From: Monocercomonoides exilis
Taxonomy: Eukaryota > Preaxostyla > Oxymonadida > Polymastigidae
NCBI GenBank assembly: GCA_001643675.2
Contig: LSRY02000051.1
Span: 188,501 to 252,500, forward strand
Direction: 5' to 3'
Length of the DNA stretch: 64,000 nucleotides
Of the stretch, positions 37,853 to 50,034 are shown in pieces (positions within the stretch are counted from its first letter, which is position 1; every line of letters begins with the position of its first letter). The translations under genes and the position numbers were made by a program. Under the pieces are notes generated by a model, which did no database searches, was not told the DNA's origin, and saw nothing but the letters and a program-made list of their open reading frames with translations.

Positions 37853-39132
37853 TTAATGCCCTTGTTGCTGGGCGTCCTTCAATTTCAGATATTCTTTGTA
37901 CTTCGCTTCATCCAAGCGCGACTGGCGTGTGTTGATTACCTGCTTCATGACAGTACCATCCTGCATATACAATATTCTATCAGCGTAGCATTCGATATCA
38001 GGATTGTGGGTAACCTGCATCATGTTGCATGAGTGACAAGAAAGAGCAAAGGATAAATACTTTGTAAATTGTTAGAAAGATATAAAATAAAAACCATGAT
38101 GCAAGTTGTATGCTTCTTGAGATTGATGTCAAGGATTAAATCCATAATTTGAATTGTGTTAGAGGTATCTAAATCACCAGTTGGTTCATCCAACAGAAGT
38201 AATTTCGGATCGTTCGCCAGAGCTCGTGCAATTGTCCTGTTTTGTAAAAATTAAAAATAAATTCACTGATAATTAATGATGTTATTGCAATTGCATACAC
38301 TCTCTGCTGTTCTCCCCCAGATAATTCTGATGGCTATTCATTAATATGAATAATTTTTAAAAGTTGAAATTAAACAAAAAATCATAGAGTTAATATTCGT
38401 TGAATTACTGAATATTTGAATAAAATATTTTCTCAAACCAAATGCATCATTCTATCGCGAAGCCCAACTGAAGTTAACAAATCAATAGATCTTTGTTTGA
38501 TTTGTCGAGGCTTGTACCTTCCAAGAACGGTTTGAGGAAGTTCAACATTTTCATATGCAGATAACGTGGCTAAAAGATTAAACGTTTGAAATACAAATCC
38601 AATGCTTTCCAAGCGCAATCTCGAAAGTTCAGCATCAGTAGAATTCGAATCAATATTCTTACCAAATAAGGTAATTACTCCACTTGTTGGCTTATCAATT
38701 GTACCTAAAAGATTTAGCATTGTTGTTTTCCCTCCTCCAGATGGACCACGAATCTGCGAAAAAAGAATATCAATACGAAGTTAAAGGGAAACTGCAAACC
38801 ATGACAAATTCCCCTTCATGAACGGGATAGAATTCTGATTCTGTGCTGAATGTAACGTCACGAAGTGCAACCACAGGATCATCACGCCCAGATATTTTAT
38901 AGGCTTTCCCAAGATTATGAACAGATACAATTGGACCTCCAAGCTATAAAAATTTTTAATGAAAAGGGAAAAAATACAAAAAACGACAAAATGAAAAATA
39001 ACGAACCGGTTTTACAGGATCTGGGACAAAGAAAGGAAGAGTTTGGGGACGAAAGATCTTCTCTTCCATTTCATCAGCTTTAATTGTTTGATCATCTTGC
39101 TTTATGTAGTGGCTGGACCTATTCGATTTCAT
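37853..39132 (-). CDS. ABC ATPase of the MacB/LolD (ABCH-like) type
   Basis: Six exons (39132-39007, 38943-38800, 38753-38439, 38333-38299, 38236-38095, 38014-37853) join in frame to 307 residues. A single nucleotide-binding domain is complete: Walker [16 protein letters not shown]-loop FVFQTFNLL, signature LSGGEQQR, Walker [13 protein letters not shown] and switch VTHN. The GTIDKPTSG and DEPTGDLD wording matches bacterial LolD/MacB ATPases and the stand-alone eukaryotic ABCH group described in Dictyostelium. No membrane domain is encoded, so it must pair with a separate permease not present in this window or act as a soluble ATPase. One exon is only 35 nt and carries the signature motif; the donor GTATGC there was chosen because it alone restores the QQRVTIARAL sequence. 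Confidence 0.85.
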
Positions 39133-39418
39133 CTGAACAGTTATTTTTAAAAAATGCTCTACATTTCTTTAATCCATTTAAAACAAAAGCACACAGCTCA
39201 AAAACAAATAAAATAGGTTTCCTTTTTATTAAGGTTTGATCAAACAATCTATAAATTCTTCAACTTCTTCCATATAAAACATTAGTGTATAATCTTTTTC
39301 AACCATTTCATAAACAAAAATAACTATTTTGCATACGGTTTGAAAAAGATTGCAGTAAAAAAAATTGTGAAATTTTATAACGAAAACAAAAAATATATAA
39401 ATATAACAAAAGAAAATT

Positions 39419-40373
39419 TCATTCCACGTAATCCAATTCTGTTGGTAACGTAAAGCTAACAGATATTTGCTCCTCTTCCATGTGAAATTGATTTTTTGCA
39501 TAACTTCTAATTGCGAGAATATTATCTAAATTTGTAATAAATGTAAACAAATACAGTTAAATATTTGAGAATACCTGTCCAACGATTTGCTGCTTCTTTA
39601 GCTATGGAAACAGTATCTTCTGAATATTGAATATTTTGAAGGAACAAAATATTTTTATTTTTTTAAAGCAAACCCATCTTCTTTAAAGTTTCTGGATCGT
39701 TTTCTCTAAATTCTTCCAAACCATCAATAATTGTTTGATTTTCTTCTCTGAGCTTTGCGAGTTTTGCTTGTCTTTCTTTTCTTTCTTTCTAAATTAATAG
39801 CAAAACTGAAAAAAGTCCAAACAATTCGATCATTCAAACGGTTTCCTCTCTTCCTTTTCTTAATTCTTTTCTTGCAGTCTTTAATGTTTCAATTTTATCT
39901 TTTGTAGATCTTATTTTGTCCTGTAGTTGCTTAAGTCGAGTTTCTCTCTTTGAATAAAAAATTATTTTAAATAAATAAAGGATATTCAATTATTTCAACT
40001 CTGAACATAAACAAACTGTTTGAGCAGCTTTGCTTGGGAATGCCCAAAATAACACATTCGTCCCACATTTGTCAGAGTCAATAACTCCTTCATGAACTCC
40101 ATCCATAACCGCATCTTTCACGCTCTGATAAACTTAAAGTTCATATCTTTTGAAATCAATATAAGAATAAAAAGTAAATCAAACTTACTCCTAATTTAGG
40201 ACCTATTTTCTCTAATTCTTTCATAGAAAAAGGAACTGGCTAAATTGTATTTATTGGTAAAATAAAACAATAAATATTTGTATAATCCGAAGAAAGCATA
40301 CATGATCTAACAGATAATTCACCATCGTTACCCGTTTTTCATCCTTACTCATTCCTCTCTTGCTTTTGCTCAT
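39419..40373 (-). CDS. MND1: MND1 meiotic recombination cofactor
   Basis: Seven exons (40373-40302, 40239-40189, 40124-40017, 39947-39840, 39788-39674, 39619-39575, 39525-39419) join in frame to 201 residues, the normal MND1 length. Diagnostic segments in order are MSKSKRGMSKDEKRV at the N-terminus, FSMKELEKIGPKLG and SVKDAVMDGVHEGVIDSDKC (winged helix), VLFWAFPSKAAQ, a central coiled coil, then IAKEAANRWTDNILAIRSYA and a short C-terminal cap. With HOP2 it stabilises DMC1/RAD51 filaments and promotes homologue pairing in meiosis. Six introns in 950 bp make it the most intron-dense gene here relative to length. The splice sites are supported by exact conservation across the junctions. Confidence 0.93.
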
Positions 40374-41007
40374 TTTTCGAAAAAGACAAATCGATGAAAA
40401 TAATATTGGGTTGGATCTTTCGTTTTCTCAAAAGAAATATAACCTTTTAATTTCGTGGTGCTACTTATTAAAATAAATATGAAAGCAACAATAAATCAAA
40501 AAATAAATGTTTTAAAGAGTGTTTGATATTATTATTAAATATCGTTATAGATTTTGTCACTCAAAGAAAATCAAAATTGTTAAATAAATGTATAAAAAAT
40601 GAAAAGAAATGAAACAATTTATAAATCTTGCTACAAGCTTTGGAATGATATGTCGCAAAATTGTTTATTTTTGGAAACACAATAAAAATAAAAACTCTTT
40701 TATAATCTTTGTTTTGTTTTAAAAGGTTGATTCAATTATTACATAATTTTTGACATTTTTTCAATAATACATTCCGAATCAAATATTTTCTATCAAAAAT
40801 TCAAGCACAGAACTTGTTTAACAGATGTGAAGTTTTTCATTCATATTTTTTCATATGTGTACTTAACTTATTTAATAGTTTTAATCTAATATTCTCTTTG
40901 AAAAAATAGCTCGCGAGCTTATTTATTTTTAATTATGTTTTTCTTTCTTGAGATAATTGTTTAGAAACATCAGCAACAACAATGATGTGAGGCATTTAAA
41001 TAATCAT
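40374..41007. other. AT-rich spacer
   Basis: It lies between MND1's start and the ribosomal protein S9 stop, both on the minus strand. It should carry MND1's promoter; I see no coding frame or recognisable RNA. Confidence 0.5.
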
Positions 41008-41804
41008 TTATTCGTCTCCTTCTTCCTCTTTCTTATCTCCAGCTCTCAACTTCTTCTTTGCAACACGACCTGGTTTCCCTCCTCCAAATGGACTACGTGG
41101 GTCAAAATCGATGTGACTTTCGTTTGCAACAGCAACCATGAAGCTTGGAACTGTCACAATTTGCTTTCCAATTCTGTAAATTCCCAGAAAAAAATAATAT
41201 TAGCAATAAATGTTACCATTAGCTACAAATAAAAAATAATAATAATGAAAAAATAAACCTGATATGACCTTGGGTAATGAGAAGACGAGCGTGATGAATT
41301 GAGCGAGCAAGTTTCTTTTTGAGGACCAAAGTTTGAAGACGACGTTCCATGAAATCCTGTGGTTTCAATCCAAGGACATAATCAAGTGCCTGGTGCTCTT
41401 CGTCAAGAACGCCCAATCTTGACAAATAACGAATGATAGCTTCACCTTCGAAAATACGTCTCTCGTCTTTTGGGTCAAGAGTAAGAAGCTCTCTTGATTT
41501 TTCACGAAGCTGTTCAAAATAATCGAATTCAATTTTTAAAACAAATTCAATTTGATGAAAATCTTGTTTATCTATAAAATACAAACTTTTGCAAGTGAAT
41601 GTGTAACTCTCCACAGTTCTCTTTTGTTGCGAAGACCGTACTCACCGCAAATACGAAGTTCGCTATCAATCCTCTCGCGCTCGAAGGGATGACGTGGTGT
41701 CTTGAACACACTGCTGACTAACAAATAAATAAATAGTTAGAAGAATTTGTAGAAAATAATGAATTGGGGCCTTTCAACAAGAAAAACACACAGTTTCTAA
41801 TCAT
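41008..41804 (-). CDS. RPS9: 40S ribosomal protein S9 (uS4 family)
   Basis: Exons 41804-41792, 41717-41587, 41509-41259 and 41173-41008 join in frame to 186 residues, typical for RPS9. Recognisable segments are [50 protein letters not shown], the S4 RNA-binding part ([20 protein letters not shown], then [19 protein letters not shown]), [17 protein letters not shown] and an acidic end. It binds 18S rRNA in the small subunit and helps form the decoding-side mRNA entry. The first exon is only 13 nt (MIRN plus one base), a common arrangement for ribosomal genes; the start was chosen because it splices in frame into the conserved sequence. Confidence 0.95.
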
Positions 41805-42052
41805 TTTTATAATTACCTAATTAGGAATACAGGAACACTAAACAATCCCAAACCCATAATAAATTTTTATTATTATTCAAAAAGTTATAAAAATATATAA
41901 AGAAGGTTTGAAGAATATTTAAGAATATTTTAATGCATAATTTAATGTGATGATTTTATTGTTTTAACATTGCGAATATTATTTCTTGAATAAATTTGAT
42001 ATGATATTCTTTTAAAATTAATAACTTATTACTACCATTGAAGAGATTTTGA

Positions 42053-42867
42053 ATGGAATTTTTAAAAAACAAAAATGCTGATGATGTAGATGCTGATGAT
42101 AGTGAAGATTTTGAACCATGTATTTATTTTTTTGAGTAAGTTGAAAAAATAACAATTATATGCCTTCTTTTCTAATTTTTTCAAAAAAGCTGATGAGAGC
42201 GATAGCGATATTGATTTTGATTCGAATGAAAGCGTTGGAGGAGACATTTCCGAAGAATCGGAAGAAGATGAAGAAATGAGAAAGAAATATCAGGAGATAG
42301 CACGTCGTTTAGAAAGGGTATGTGAAACATTTTTGTAAGTATGACTGACTGTTTTATGAAAAAAGGAAGAAGATGACGAACTTGCAGAATTTCATGATAA
42401 AAAAGAGCCAAAATATGATGATTCTGAAAGTGATGATGCACCATCTTCGTCGACAAAACCATCAGTTGAAGCAAAGACCAAAAAAGTAGAAGAAGAAGAA
42501 AAGAAAGAATCAAAGCCTCAGCAATCAACAAACTTACCAAAAAAACCAGCAACCCAGCCAGGTCCACGACCAAAGCCAAAATTGTCAATGAGCGATGCTA
42601 TCAAATTGATGAAGGTTTGCCATCACATTATTAATAACGGGAAGAATTAAGCTTTTTCACGAAATATATTGTTCAGCAACAACAAAAGCAGAAAGGATCG
42701 ATACTTGATGCATCTAAAAAGAATTGGGAAGTTTTCAAGAACGAAGCACAGCTTCAAGACGAATTAAAAGTTGCTACAGATGCAGGCAAAGGACTAACGC
42801 AAAGCGGGTGTGTTATTTATTTGTTTGTTTTCTTGTGCACTTAAGCGTGTTCATTGAACATATTTCA

Positions 42868-42933
<66 letters not shown>

Positions 42934-43078
42934 TTTTATATTGTTTTAATATAATTTTTGTTGCTATAGCTATATTGCGAAGCAAGAGTTCCTTCATCGT
43001 TCGAGGGAACGTGAGGCTGAACTCCAACAGCAAATAAAAGCAGAGGAAAGGAAAAAGAGAGAATTGAAAGGCAACTAA
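42053..43078 (+). CDS. SWC5: BCNT-domain protein, SWC5/CFDP1-like
   Basis: Exons 42053-42119, 42190-42317, 42366-42614, 42677-42807 and 42970-43078 join in frame to 227 residues. The N-terminal half is acidic (DDVDADDSEDFEP, EESEEDEEM) and the middle is Lys/Pro-rich. The C-terminus is a BCNT domain: KGSILDASKKNWEVFKNE (equivalent to the Lys-Ser-x-x-Asp-Trp-x-x-Phe core), then SGYIAKQEFLHRSREREAE. In yeast SWC5 is a subunit of the SWR1 complex that exchanges H2A.Z into chromatin; the acidic region contacts histones. The last intron (162 nt) contains a long (TG)n tract. Paralogues could share the domain, so the symbol is by domain only. Confidence 0.8.
42870..42932. repeat. (TG)n microsatellite in an intron
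   Basis: About 31 TG units lie inside the fourth intron of the BCNT-domain gene, between its donor at 42808 and acceptor at 42969. The tract makes this intron more than twice as long as its neighbours. Confidence 0.97.
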
Positions 43079-43669
43079 ATAAACATTTCATCATTGTTAA
43101 AATTATTAAGCACAGACTAAAGAATATTTTTATTTTCATTTCATTTTTTTTCTTCTTTCAAATAGCTTCAACTACTCATGAAGGTCTTATTTGTTTTCGA
43201 TCATTCAGAATTTATTTCAACTTTTGACGTTTCTTTTTTTAAGAAGATTCATTTAAGTTTTCACATGAACATTTCTTTTTAAAAAATAAAAAAAAGAAAG
43301 TCAGAAAAGAAAACGTTTCAATCAATGTTTACACAACTATATATCTTTAAACAGAATTTAAAAAAAAGGCAAAGTAAATGCCACAGTGAATGAACCCTCG
43401 AATGCGAAACATAAAATAATAGAATGCATGAGAATAAAATAAGATTAAATAGAAAAATGCTTGACAAGCAAGACATGATATTCCTTCATGCTTATACAGT
43501 CACTCACGATTTTTAGCAGAATAAGCAAACAATCGCAATCAATCAAAATGCTTCAAAAAAGCATACAAGACAAACAGATAAATAAAACGCAATGGAATAA
43601 AAATACATAGCCAATAGTCAACAATCAATGGTCATAATTAGCAAATATAATTACAGTCTAATAGCGAAG
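43079..43669. other. convergent AT-rich spacer
   Basis: It lies between the stops of the BCNT gene (+) and the phosphoesterase (-). Nothing gene-like is seen. Confidence 0.5.
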
Positions 43670-44201
43670 TTAGTAATATCCTTCTTTGTCAGCAAGGAAC
43701 GTGTATGATTTTGCTGTGTCCTGCTTCTTCTTGCGAATGCGGAAGGCGATGAACACGACAATTGTAACAGTTATGACAACTGCTCCAATACAGCCCAGAA
43801 CAATGCCAACGATGGCACCAGGATTAGTCTTTGGAGGATTTGAATGTGGAGGATTTACGTTCCCACTGAAAAGGTTGATGAAAACAGAAGCATTGAAGAC
43901 AATGAATGCAGATACAAAAAAATTGAATAGAGAAAAATAAATTCATTTGTAATGAAATATAGTTTTAAAAAAAACAAGAAGAAAGTTAAATCTAATGAAA
44001 TAAGCAATGGAATAAACCATTTCCACGATTTTTCAATGAAAGTCTGAAAAGTGTCTCTGAACAGGCATTTTGTGTTGATTGATGTGTGTGTCTCGTCGCT
44101 CACCAATTTCAAGCGATCCTTTTGTTGCAATTAGAAACAGGATTCATTCGGATAATAGAAAAATATAATTATCATTGTGAATTCAAAACATTTTGAGTCA
44201 A

Positions 44202-44254
<53 letters not shown>

Positions 44255-46858
44255 GTTAACAGAAGCAGCAATAAATAAATGAAATAATCACACAATTATC
44301 CTTTTTGCATCGTATGTGGTGACAGTCAATGTGTATTTATCATTCTCATTCAGCTTCTGAGACGTGATAAAATACTTGTCAGAGAACTTCGATCCATCTG
44401 ATAGTGAAATAGTTGCATTTAAAAAACAATAAATGTTAAATAAAAATCAAAAGGAAAAGAGAATTTTTAAAAAAATGAATTAAATTTTTCAAATATTCAC
44501 AAATGCAGCAAAAATAATCACTAAATTTTATACATTCAAAAAATTATCTTCACAAAATAAAAAGAAAAAGCACATCAGCATTTCAACTAACATATGTTCT
44601 TTTTCATTCAAAGTTTCATTTTCTAATAAAAAATATTTTCCATTGATTTATCAAACCGAGTGTCGTATTCTTCATCTTCTCGATGTCTCCTCCTCTGACA
44701 TTCTCAATTGCAGATATGGCGTTGTTGAATGGATCAACCGAGTACAAGTCATCCAGATACATCTCTCCCTCATAAATATCACCTGTATGCACAAGAGATT
44801 GAATAAACACAAATGGAAATTAATCATAAAAAAAACATTAAAATGAAGAATTTTTGATATAAAATAAGCATTTCACCGAACAAGAAATAGAACAGAAAAA
44901 AATGAGACAATAAAAGAAACAACAGTAAAAATACATTAAACGATCATTGCATACTTCTAACAGAGGAAGATGAAACGATGTGGATCATCTCCTGCACAGT
45001 GTTCAAGCACTTCATCTCAACTGCTGCATAAGGAAATGCCTCATCAACCATCAGCATCCCCAGGCTCTTCTTGCCATCTTTCGGCTTTAACGATCTCGAG
45101 TAGAATTCCGGAACACACCCAACTACCTTCGAGAGGCCGAGGTCGTCGTACTTTGCTTTGATCCTTCTCTTAATCTCTTCTCCTTTCTTCGTCTTCAGCT
45201 CGCCCGCACTGAGCCCGCTCGCCCGCTCAAAGTCCTTCCCAATCATGTTGAGCCACTCGTAGCTGAACGACAGCTTCTCCGCAGCGCCTTCCGCACTCAG
45301 CTGTTTTCCCAGCGCAAAGTTTATGAGCCCAATTTGCCTGCCGTATGCTCCGCTTTCCAGCGCCCATGCATCCGACTCCACAACCTTCGCATTCGACGGC
45401 TTCTTCTCCAAGTCCCGCTGCCTCAGCATGTGCGAGTGGCCTGTCAGGAACAGCTGTGGCACGTCTGGCTTCCTCTGCTGAATGAATTTTTTGATCTCGT
45501 CAACCTCTTTGCTGTCGGTGGAGATGTGGCACAGGTTGATGATCAGCCGCACATTCTCTGTCTGAAATGCCTTTTCGAACCGCTCGTCAGTCAGCACATC
45601 TTTGACAGGCGACACTTTCACATGGTCAGCTGCATTGTTCATGCCATATATGAAGCCAAAAACTAGAATTTTCCCTTCATTCTCTGGTAAATCGATTGTA
45701 ATGAAATCATCAGCTAATTTCTTGTTCTTGTTAACATGTTCTGCATTCATGCAGATGTATCTGTTAAAAAATATGGTAGTAATCATACAAATGTCAAATA
45801 TATAAAAGTTTTAAGAGCAAAGAATAAATAACATTTCAAAAATTTTTATAAAGTGGTTTTATCTACATTGTTCAATAAAAGGAATAAAAGTTCAAAAGAA
45901 AAGAAGTTTGAAAATAGCTTTTTCAAAAGCAATCACATCACAAACAACAGTTTTTGCTTTTAAAAAAATTGTTTATGCATACTTTCCTTTCCAGAACGGA
46001 CTGAAATCATCTGCAATATGATCAATTTGGTTGTTATTTCCAAGTTCATGGTTTCCAATGACAAGGCCATCATATGGCAATTCCTTAAACATTTCCATTA
46101 TGAACTCTCCATGAACATCAACAGCATCACTAAGACCTGTACCCTATTAATGATATTATTTGTAAACATATTCATAAATATGAAAATATTTTTTTAAGTT
46201 ATTTTAAATATATTTAAAAATCAATTAAAAAAATAACAAATATTAATATAATCAAATAAAGTATATCTTCCAATAATTGTTTCATGTTTAACAAACCTCT
46301 GAAACATCTCCAGTGTCAAAAAGAAGAACAATATGATTTGAACTCTGCTTTTTTTTCATTGCAGTCACAAAATCGTACAAATCCCCCAAATTTGCTGGAT
46401 AGCGATCATCTCTAATGTGGCCATTTATCCAACCATGAACTTTTATTGTCAATTAATAAGTATCAATATGAATATGCATGTTTTTACGGAAACAAAAAAG
46501 TACGAAATTTATAATCACAAAAATAATAAATCATTCAAAATGAAATGATGTTTTAATTATATATCTTAAAAATAAAGCAAGTCGTACTGTCTGTTGTTTG
46601 GATAACGGTTATGTTAAGTTCTTTTGTATCAGTAATTCCTTTTGTTCTTGGGATATGGTCAATAAATTTTTAATTTTTTCATTGACAATTATTTTTTGAA
46701 AATGCAACAGTTCGAAATAAATATGTAATTTTCGAAAAATATAAGAGATTTATAATATATAATAATGAATCATTAAATAAGTAATCAAACCTCTCAACCC
46801 CATTTTCATCCATGCAGCAAATTTTTGCAATAATGAAATAACAAATATGCAACAGCAT
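43670..46858 (-). CDS. membrane-anchored 5'-nucleotidase-like metallophosphoesterase
   Basis: Eight exons (46858-46791, 46646-46588, 46439-46297, 46143-45983, 45760-44955, 44782-44657, 44397-44292, 43865-43670) join in frame to 554 residues. The N-terminus is a signal peptide (MLLHICYFIIAKICC). Metallophosphoesterase motifs follow in order: VIQTTDIHGW, LLFDTGDVSEGTGLSD, VIGNHELG, then a His in INLCHIS and LTGHSHM. The C-terminal half resembles a divergent 5'-nucleotidase C-domain, as in fungal YHR202W-type proteins. It ends with one membrane helix (GAIVGIVLGCIGAVVITVTI) and a short basic tail ending near GYY. It probably faces the lumen or outside and hydrolyses nucleotides or other phosphoesters; substrate unknown. 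The last junction (donor GTGATT at 44291) is the least certain. Confidence 0.78.
44202..44250. repeat. (AAT)n microsatellite in an intron
   Basis: About 16 AAT units lie within the last intron of the phosphoesterase gene. Confidence 0.95.
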
Positions 46859-48155
46859 TTTATTAAATGTGTTCGATACCAATAAGAAAACTAATTTATT
46901 GATGATGATTTTCCATAATATATATTTTTCTTATCTTCATTTTCATTAATAATTATTTTTTGTTGGAAACAAAAAATTGGATTTATTATTTATTATTTAT
47001 TAAAAGTTTTTGTAATACAAAATTTTCACTTTTTGGAAAACTGTTTTATATTTTTAAGAAATAAATTCGATATCTTTTCCAAAATTCTTAAAAAATAACA
47101 ACAAGAAATTTCTAAGTTCTTCAAGAATATTTCGATATTAAAGACATTGTGATAAATATAATTTTCAATCTTTATTTGTTTTCTGAAATTATTTTTGACA
47201 ATCATAAATGTTTTTCACTCCACATTCGAGGAATATTGATTATGAAAAAGATACCAGAAAAGTTTGATATCTTAATAACTGCAAGAGGAATAATACTAAT
47301 AATTTTCATCCAAATGCGTCTTATAAATACTAACTCTTTTGGTATGACGGACTTTTAATTTCGTGTTGACTGAATGTTGCAAAAATAATTATATGTGTCT
47401 CGGAGAAACAGAAAATAATATTTCTCCGAAAATTAAATAGTAATTTTTTCTGAGTACAAATGAAGCAGGTTTGAAAGTCTTATATTTAACATGAGTTTTT
47501 ATTGATGAGATATATTTTGAGGAAGATTGTCAGAATTTCTTCTCTTGCAGTAATTGAGAAACTGATCTTGTCAAGAATTATTTGTGATGTTAATCACTTT
47601 TTGAATAATCTGTGTTAGTTGCATAACTTCAAAATCGAATAATCAAATTTTAAACAAATATGGTTATCTAATTTTTCATAATTGACAATGTTATAATAAA
47701 ATATTATTCATTTGATGAATTATATAAAATTAAAATTTTTAAAAAAAAATTAAACTGATTATTTGATAGGGGTGTAGAAGTGCTAGAATTAAAAATTTTC
47801 AAAATTCGTGAAAGTGATGAAAAGTTTGGTGTTTTTATTGGTTCCTTTTTTCAATAACCTGGAAAATTACAAAAAATTTTTTAAAAGAAACAAAAATTGT
47901 TTGTTCACACAATTATGTTTATCATCAGTTGATGAACAGATATGTCAATTTGATTTCAAGATGATAATTTAATTCGTTTGTGAAATTATCGTTAGAAAAA
48001 AACATGACAAAAAATTATTTGAAACAAATTGAATTAACAAAAAAAATTTATTTTAGCAAATTCTTCCTATCTCTTTAGTGTAAATGTCAGTTGGCTGTTT
48101 GATAAGGTCTTATTTTTTGCCATTTCCCAAAAAATTGATTTGTTTTTCTTATGAT
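46859..48155. other. long AT-rich spacer, no gene seen
   Basis: About 1.3 kb upstream of the phosphoesterase gene. The open frame at 47149-47358 is short, hydrophobic and unrecognised. I see no RNA gene or repeat boundary, except that the transposon remnant to the right may begin within the last 100 nt. Confidence 0.45.
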
Positions 48156-48523
48156 CAAAAAGACACTAAAGAAGGGAAAAGAAAAGCACGACAGAAATGA
48201 AGTCGATGGACAACCGCATTAATGAAAATAGACTCGAGAGAATGACGCGAATTCAAATTGACAGAAAACCCAGGCTTGTGGATGCAACCAACTTCGGTGA
48301 AAAAACAAAAAAAGCATTCATCCATGCTGTGAAGGCTGTTCAAAGCCACAGAAATATTGCCAAAGAGAAAAGGCTATCAAAACTTCTCAAGGAAAAAAAG
48401 GAAATTGAAACTGACGTGATCGAAATGAAGCACAGTATGAAACAAGCTTGACAGTGATGAAAACAAAAAAATTGGGATGCAAAATATTTTCATTTTCAAA
48501 TTATTTGGTTCTATTTTGATTGA

Positions 48524-49536
48524 AAATGCGTTGAAATTGAAGAATCAGAGATTATTGAAGATGCTTCACCAAAAAAAAATTCAAAATTTGCGGCTTATTC
48601 CTTCTTGCGAAATCAACTCGAATTGAAATTGCAAAAGCCAAAATTTTTGGATTCAAAACGTCATGCAGCATCTTGTCAGGACGTTTTGAAACCAAGGGAT
48701 GAAATATTTGATGGTTTTCATTCAAAACACATATACCAAAGTGAACTGATCTTTAATGTGGATGAAACATCACCAAGATTATCTGATAATTGCCAAAAAC
48801 TTGTAGCGAAATCCTTGGAGTCTCCTTCGGCCTATTGCCTCGTTCCTTCGAGGGTGCGAAACGCGACGCTTGTAGCTGCTGTTGCCTCGGATGGCTTTTC
48901 TTTACCCACAATTGTGCTTTGGCCAAGTTCCAATGTTCCGGAAGAGTTAACTCCTCTCCAGTCTCCTTCGCTTGATGTGTGGAGCAATACAAACGGTTGG
49001 ATGAACTTTTCTTTATTCGAACGATACTCTTTACGCATTCTGCTTCAAGAAAGATTGAAAATGAAGAAAAGAAAGAAATAATGAGAAAAAAGATTTATGA
49101 AATTCATTGATTCGCCCAGCTCTTGTCAAAACCCTATTATTTGGAGAAATTTTTTGGAATCGAACGTGGATGTCATTCATTTGTTCCTCACACAACACAT
49201 ATTTCGCAACCTCTCGATAGAGGTGTTATTGCTGTTCCAATATCTGTTATAAGTTCATCAATAGAAATTCCACAATCTTCAACTGCTTCATTTAACAGAG
49301 AGGCTTTAGCAGACATCCTTCCTCAAGCTCTTCACTCTGCATTCGCACCATCAGTTACAAAGAATGCATTTGATGCAAGTGGTGTTTTTTTTGAATCGTC
49401 AGAATCACTTTTAACGAAAATTGCCCGGCATAGGTACATCTGTGCTTCTTTTGCATTTTGCTCTGTTAGGAATAAACTTTATGATGAAATAATAGATAAA
49501 AATAATTTAAAACTTTTGGGTGGACGAATTTTTTGA
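48524..49536 (+). pseudogene. broken DDE (pogo/Tigger-like) transposase
   Basis: The first frame (48524-49081) carries a pre-catalytic region and the first catalytic Asp in LIFNVDETSP, then RVRNATLVAAVASDG and LPTIVLWPSS, typical of DDE_1 transposases. The second frame (49123-49536) carries SFVPHTTHISQPLDRGV, the hallmark following the second Asp, and a C-terminal ALADILPQALHSAF segment. The two frames differ, and the expected LLLDGHSSH-like motif with the second Asp between them is missing, so the protein should be inactive. Confidence 0.7.
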
Positions 49537-49910
49537 AATTGTTTTTTCTTGTTGAAAGAAATCAATTTTGAAAAATCACTTATTAATATTGCTATTTTTT
49601 ATTAGAATTAATATATAAAAATAATTTCCAATTAATTAATATATATAATGCTTTTAATTGTTATATTAACCTTTTGTATCAAAGAATTTCGGAGAAATAA
49701 AACATTTCAAAAAATTAAAATTTAAATAATCAAAATTTGATCAATCCCACAATTAATTTTTTGATCTCCAAAGAATAAGAATAGGCTTTTTTTTCATGAT
49801 TCAAAGGGCGCACACTTTCCAATATATTTCAATTTGAATATATAAACATAATATTATTGTATGCACTGATTGTTATTTTAAATATTTTTATATTATTGAC
49901 AAAATTAAAT
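49427..49910 (+). repeat. left arm of a long inverted repeat (transposon 3' end)
   Basis: Bases 49427-49592 are identical over 166 nt to the complement of 53829-53994. Similarity then continues at a visibly lower level to about 49900 (complement reaching about 53520). The identical part covers the last 36 codons of the transposase and the first 56 nt after its stop. Confidence 0.9.
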
Positions 49911-50034
49911 ATTCAGAATTTGATATTGATAGTTATGCAACGCCACACAACATGAGTCCAATATTTGTGGATATAGTTGAAAATGTATTTGAAATGAAGA
50001 TAAGGATCTGATATTTATTTTCTTTTTTTATATT

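Larger units (their letters stand above)
48156..49910 (+). mobile_element. degraded pogo/Tigger-type DNA transposon
   Basis: It contains the broken DDE transposase at 48524-49536 and a 3' flank of about 370 nt. From 49427 onward it is shared with an inverted, truncated copy ending near 53994. An open piece at 48197-48451, Lys/Arg-rich (KTKKAFIHAVKAVQSHRNIA), may be the N-terminal DNA-binding part. Terminal inverted repeats and a TA target duplication were not recognised, so the outer limits are approximate. Confidence 0.6.
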
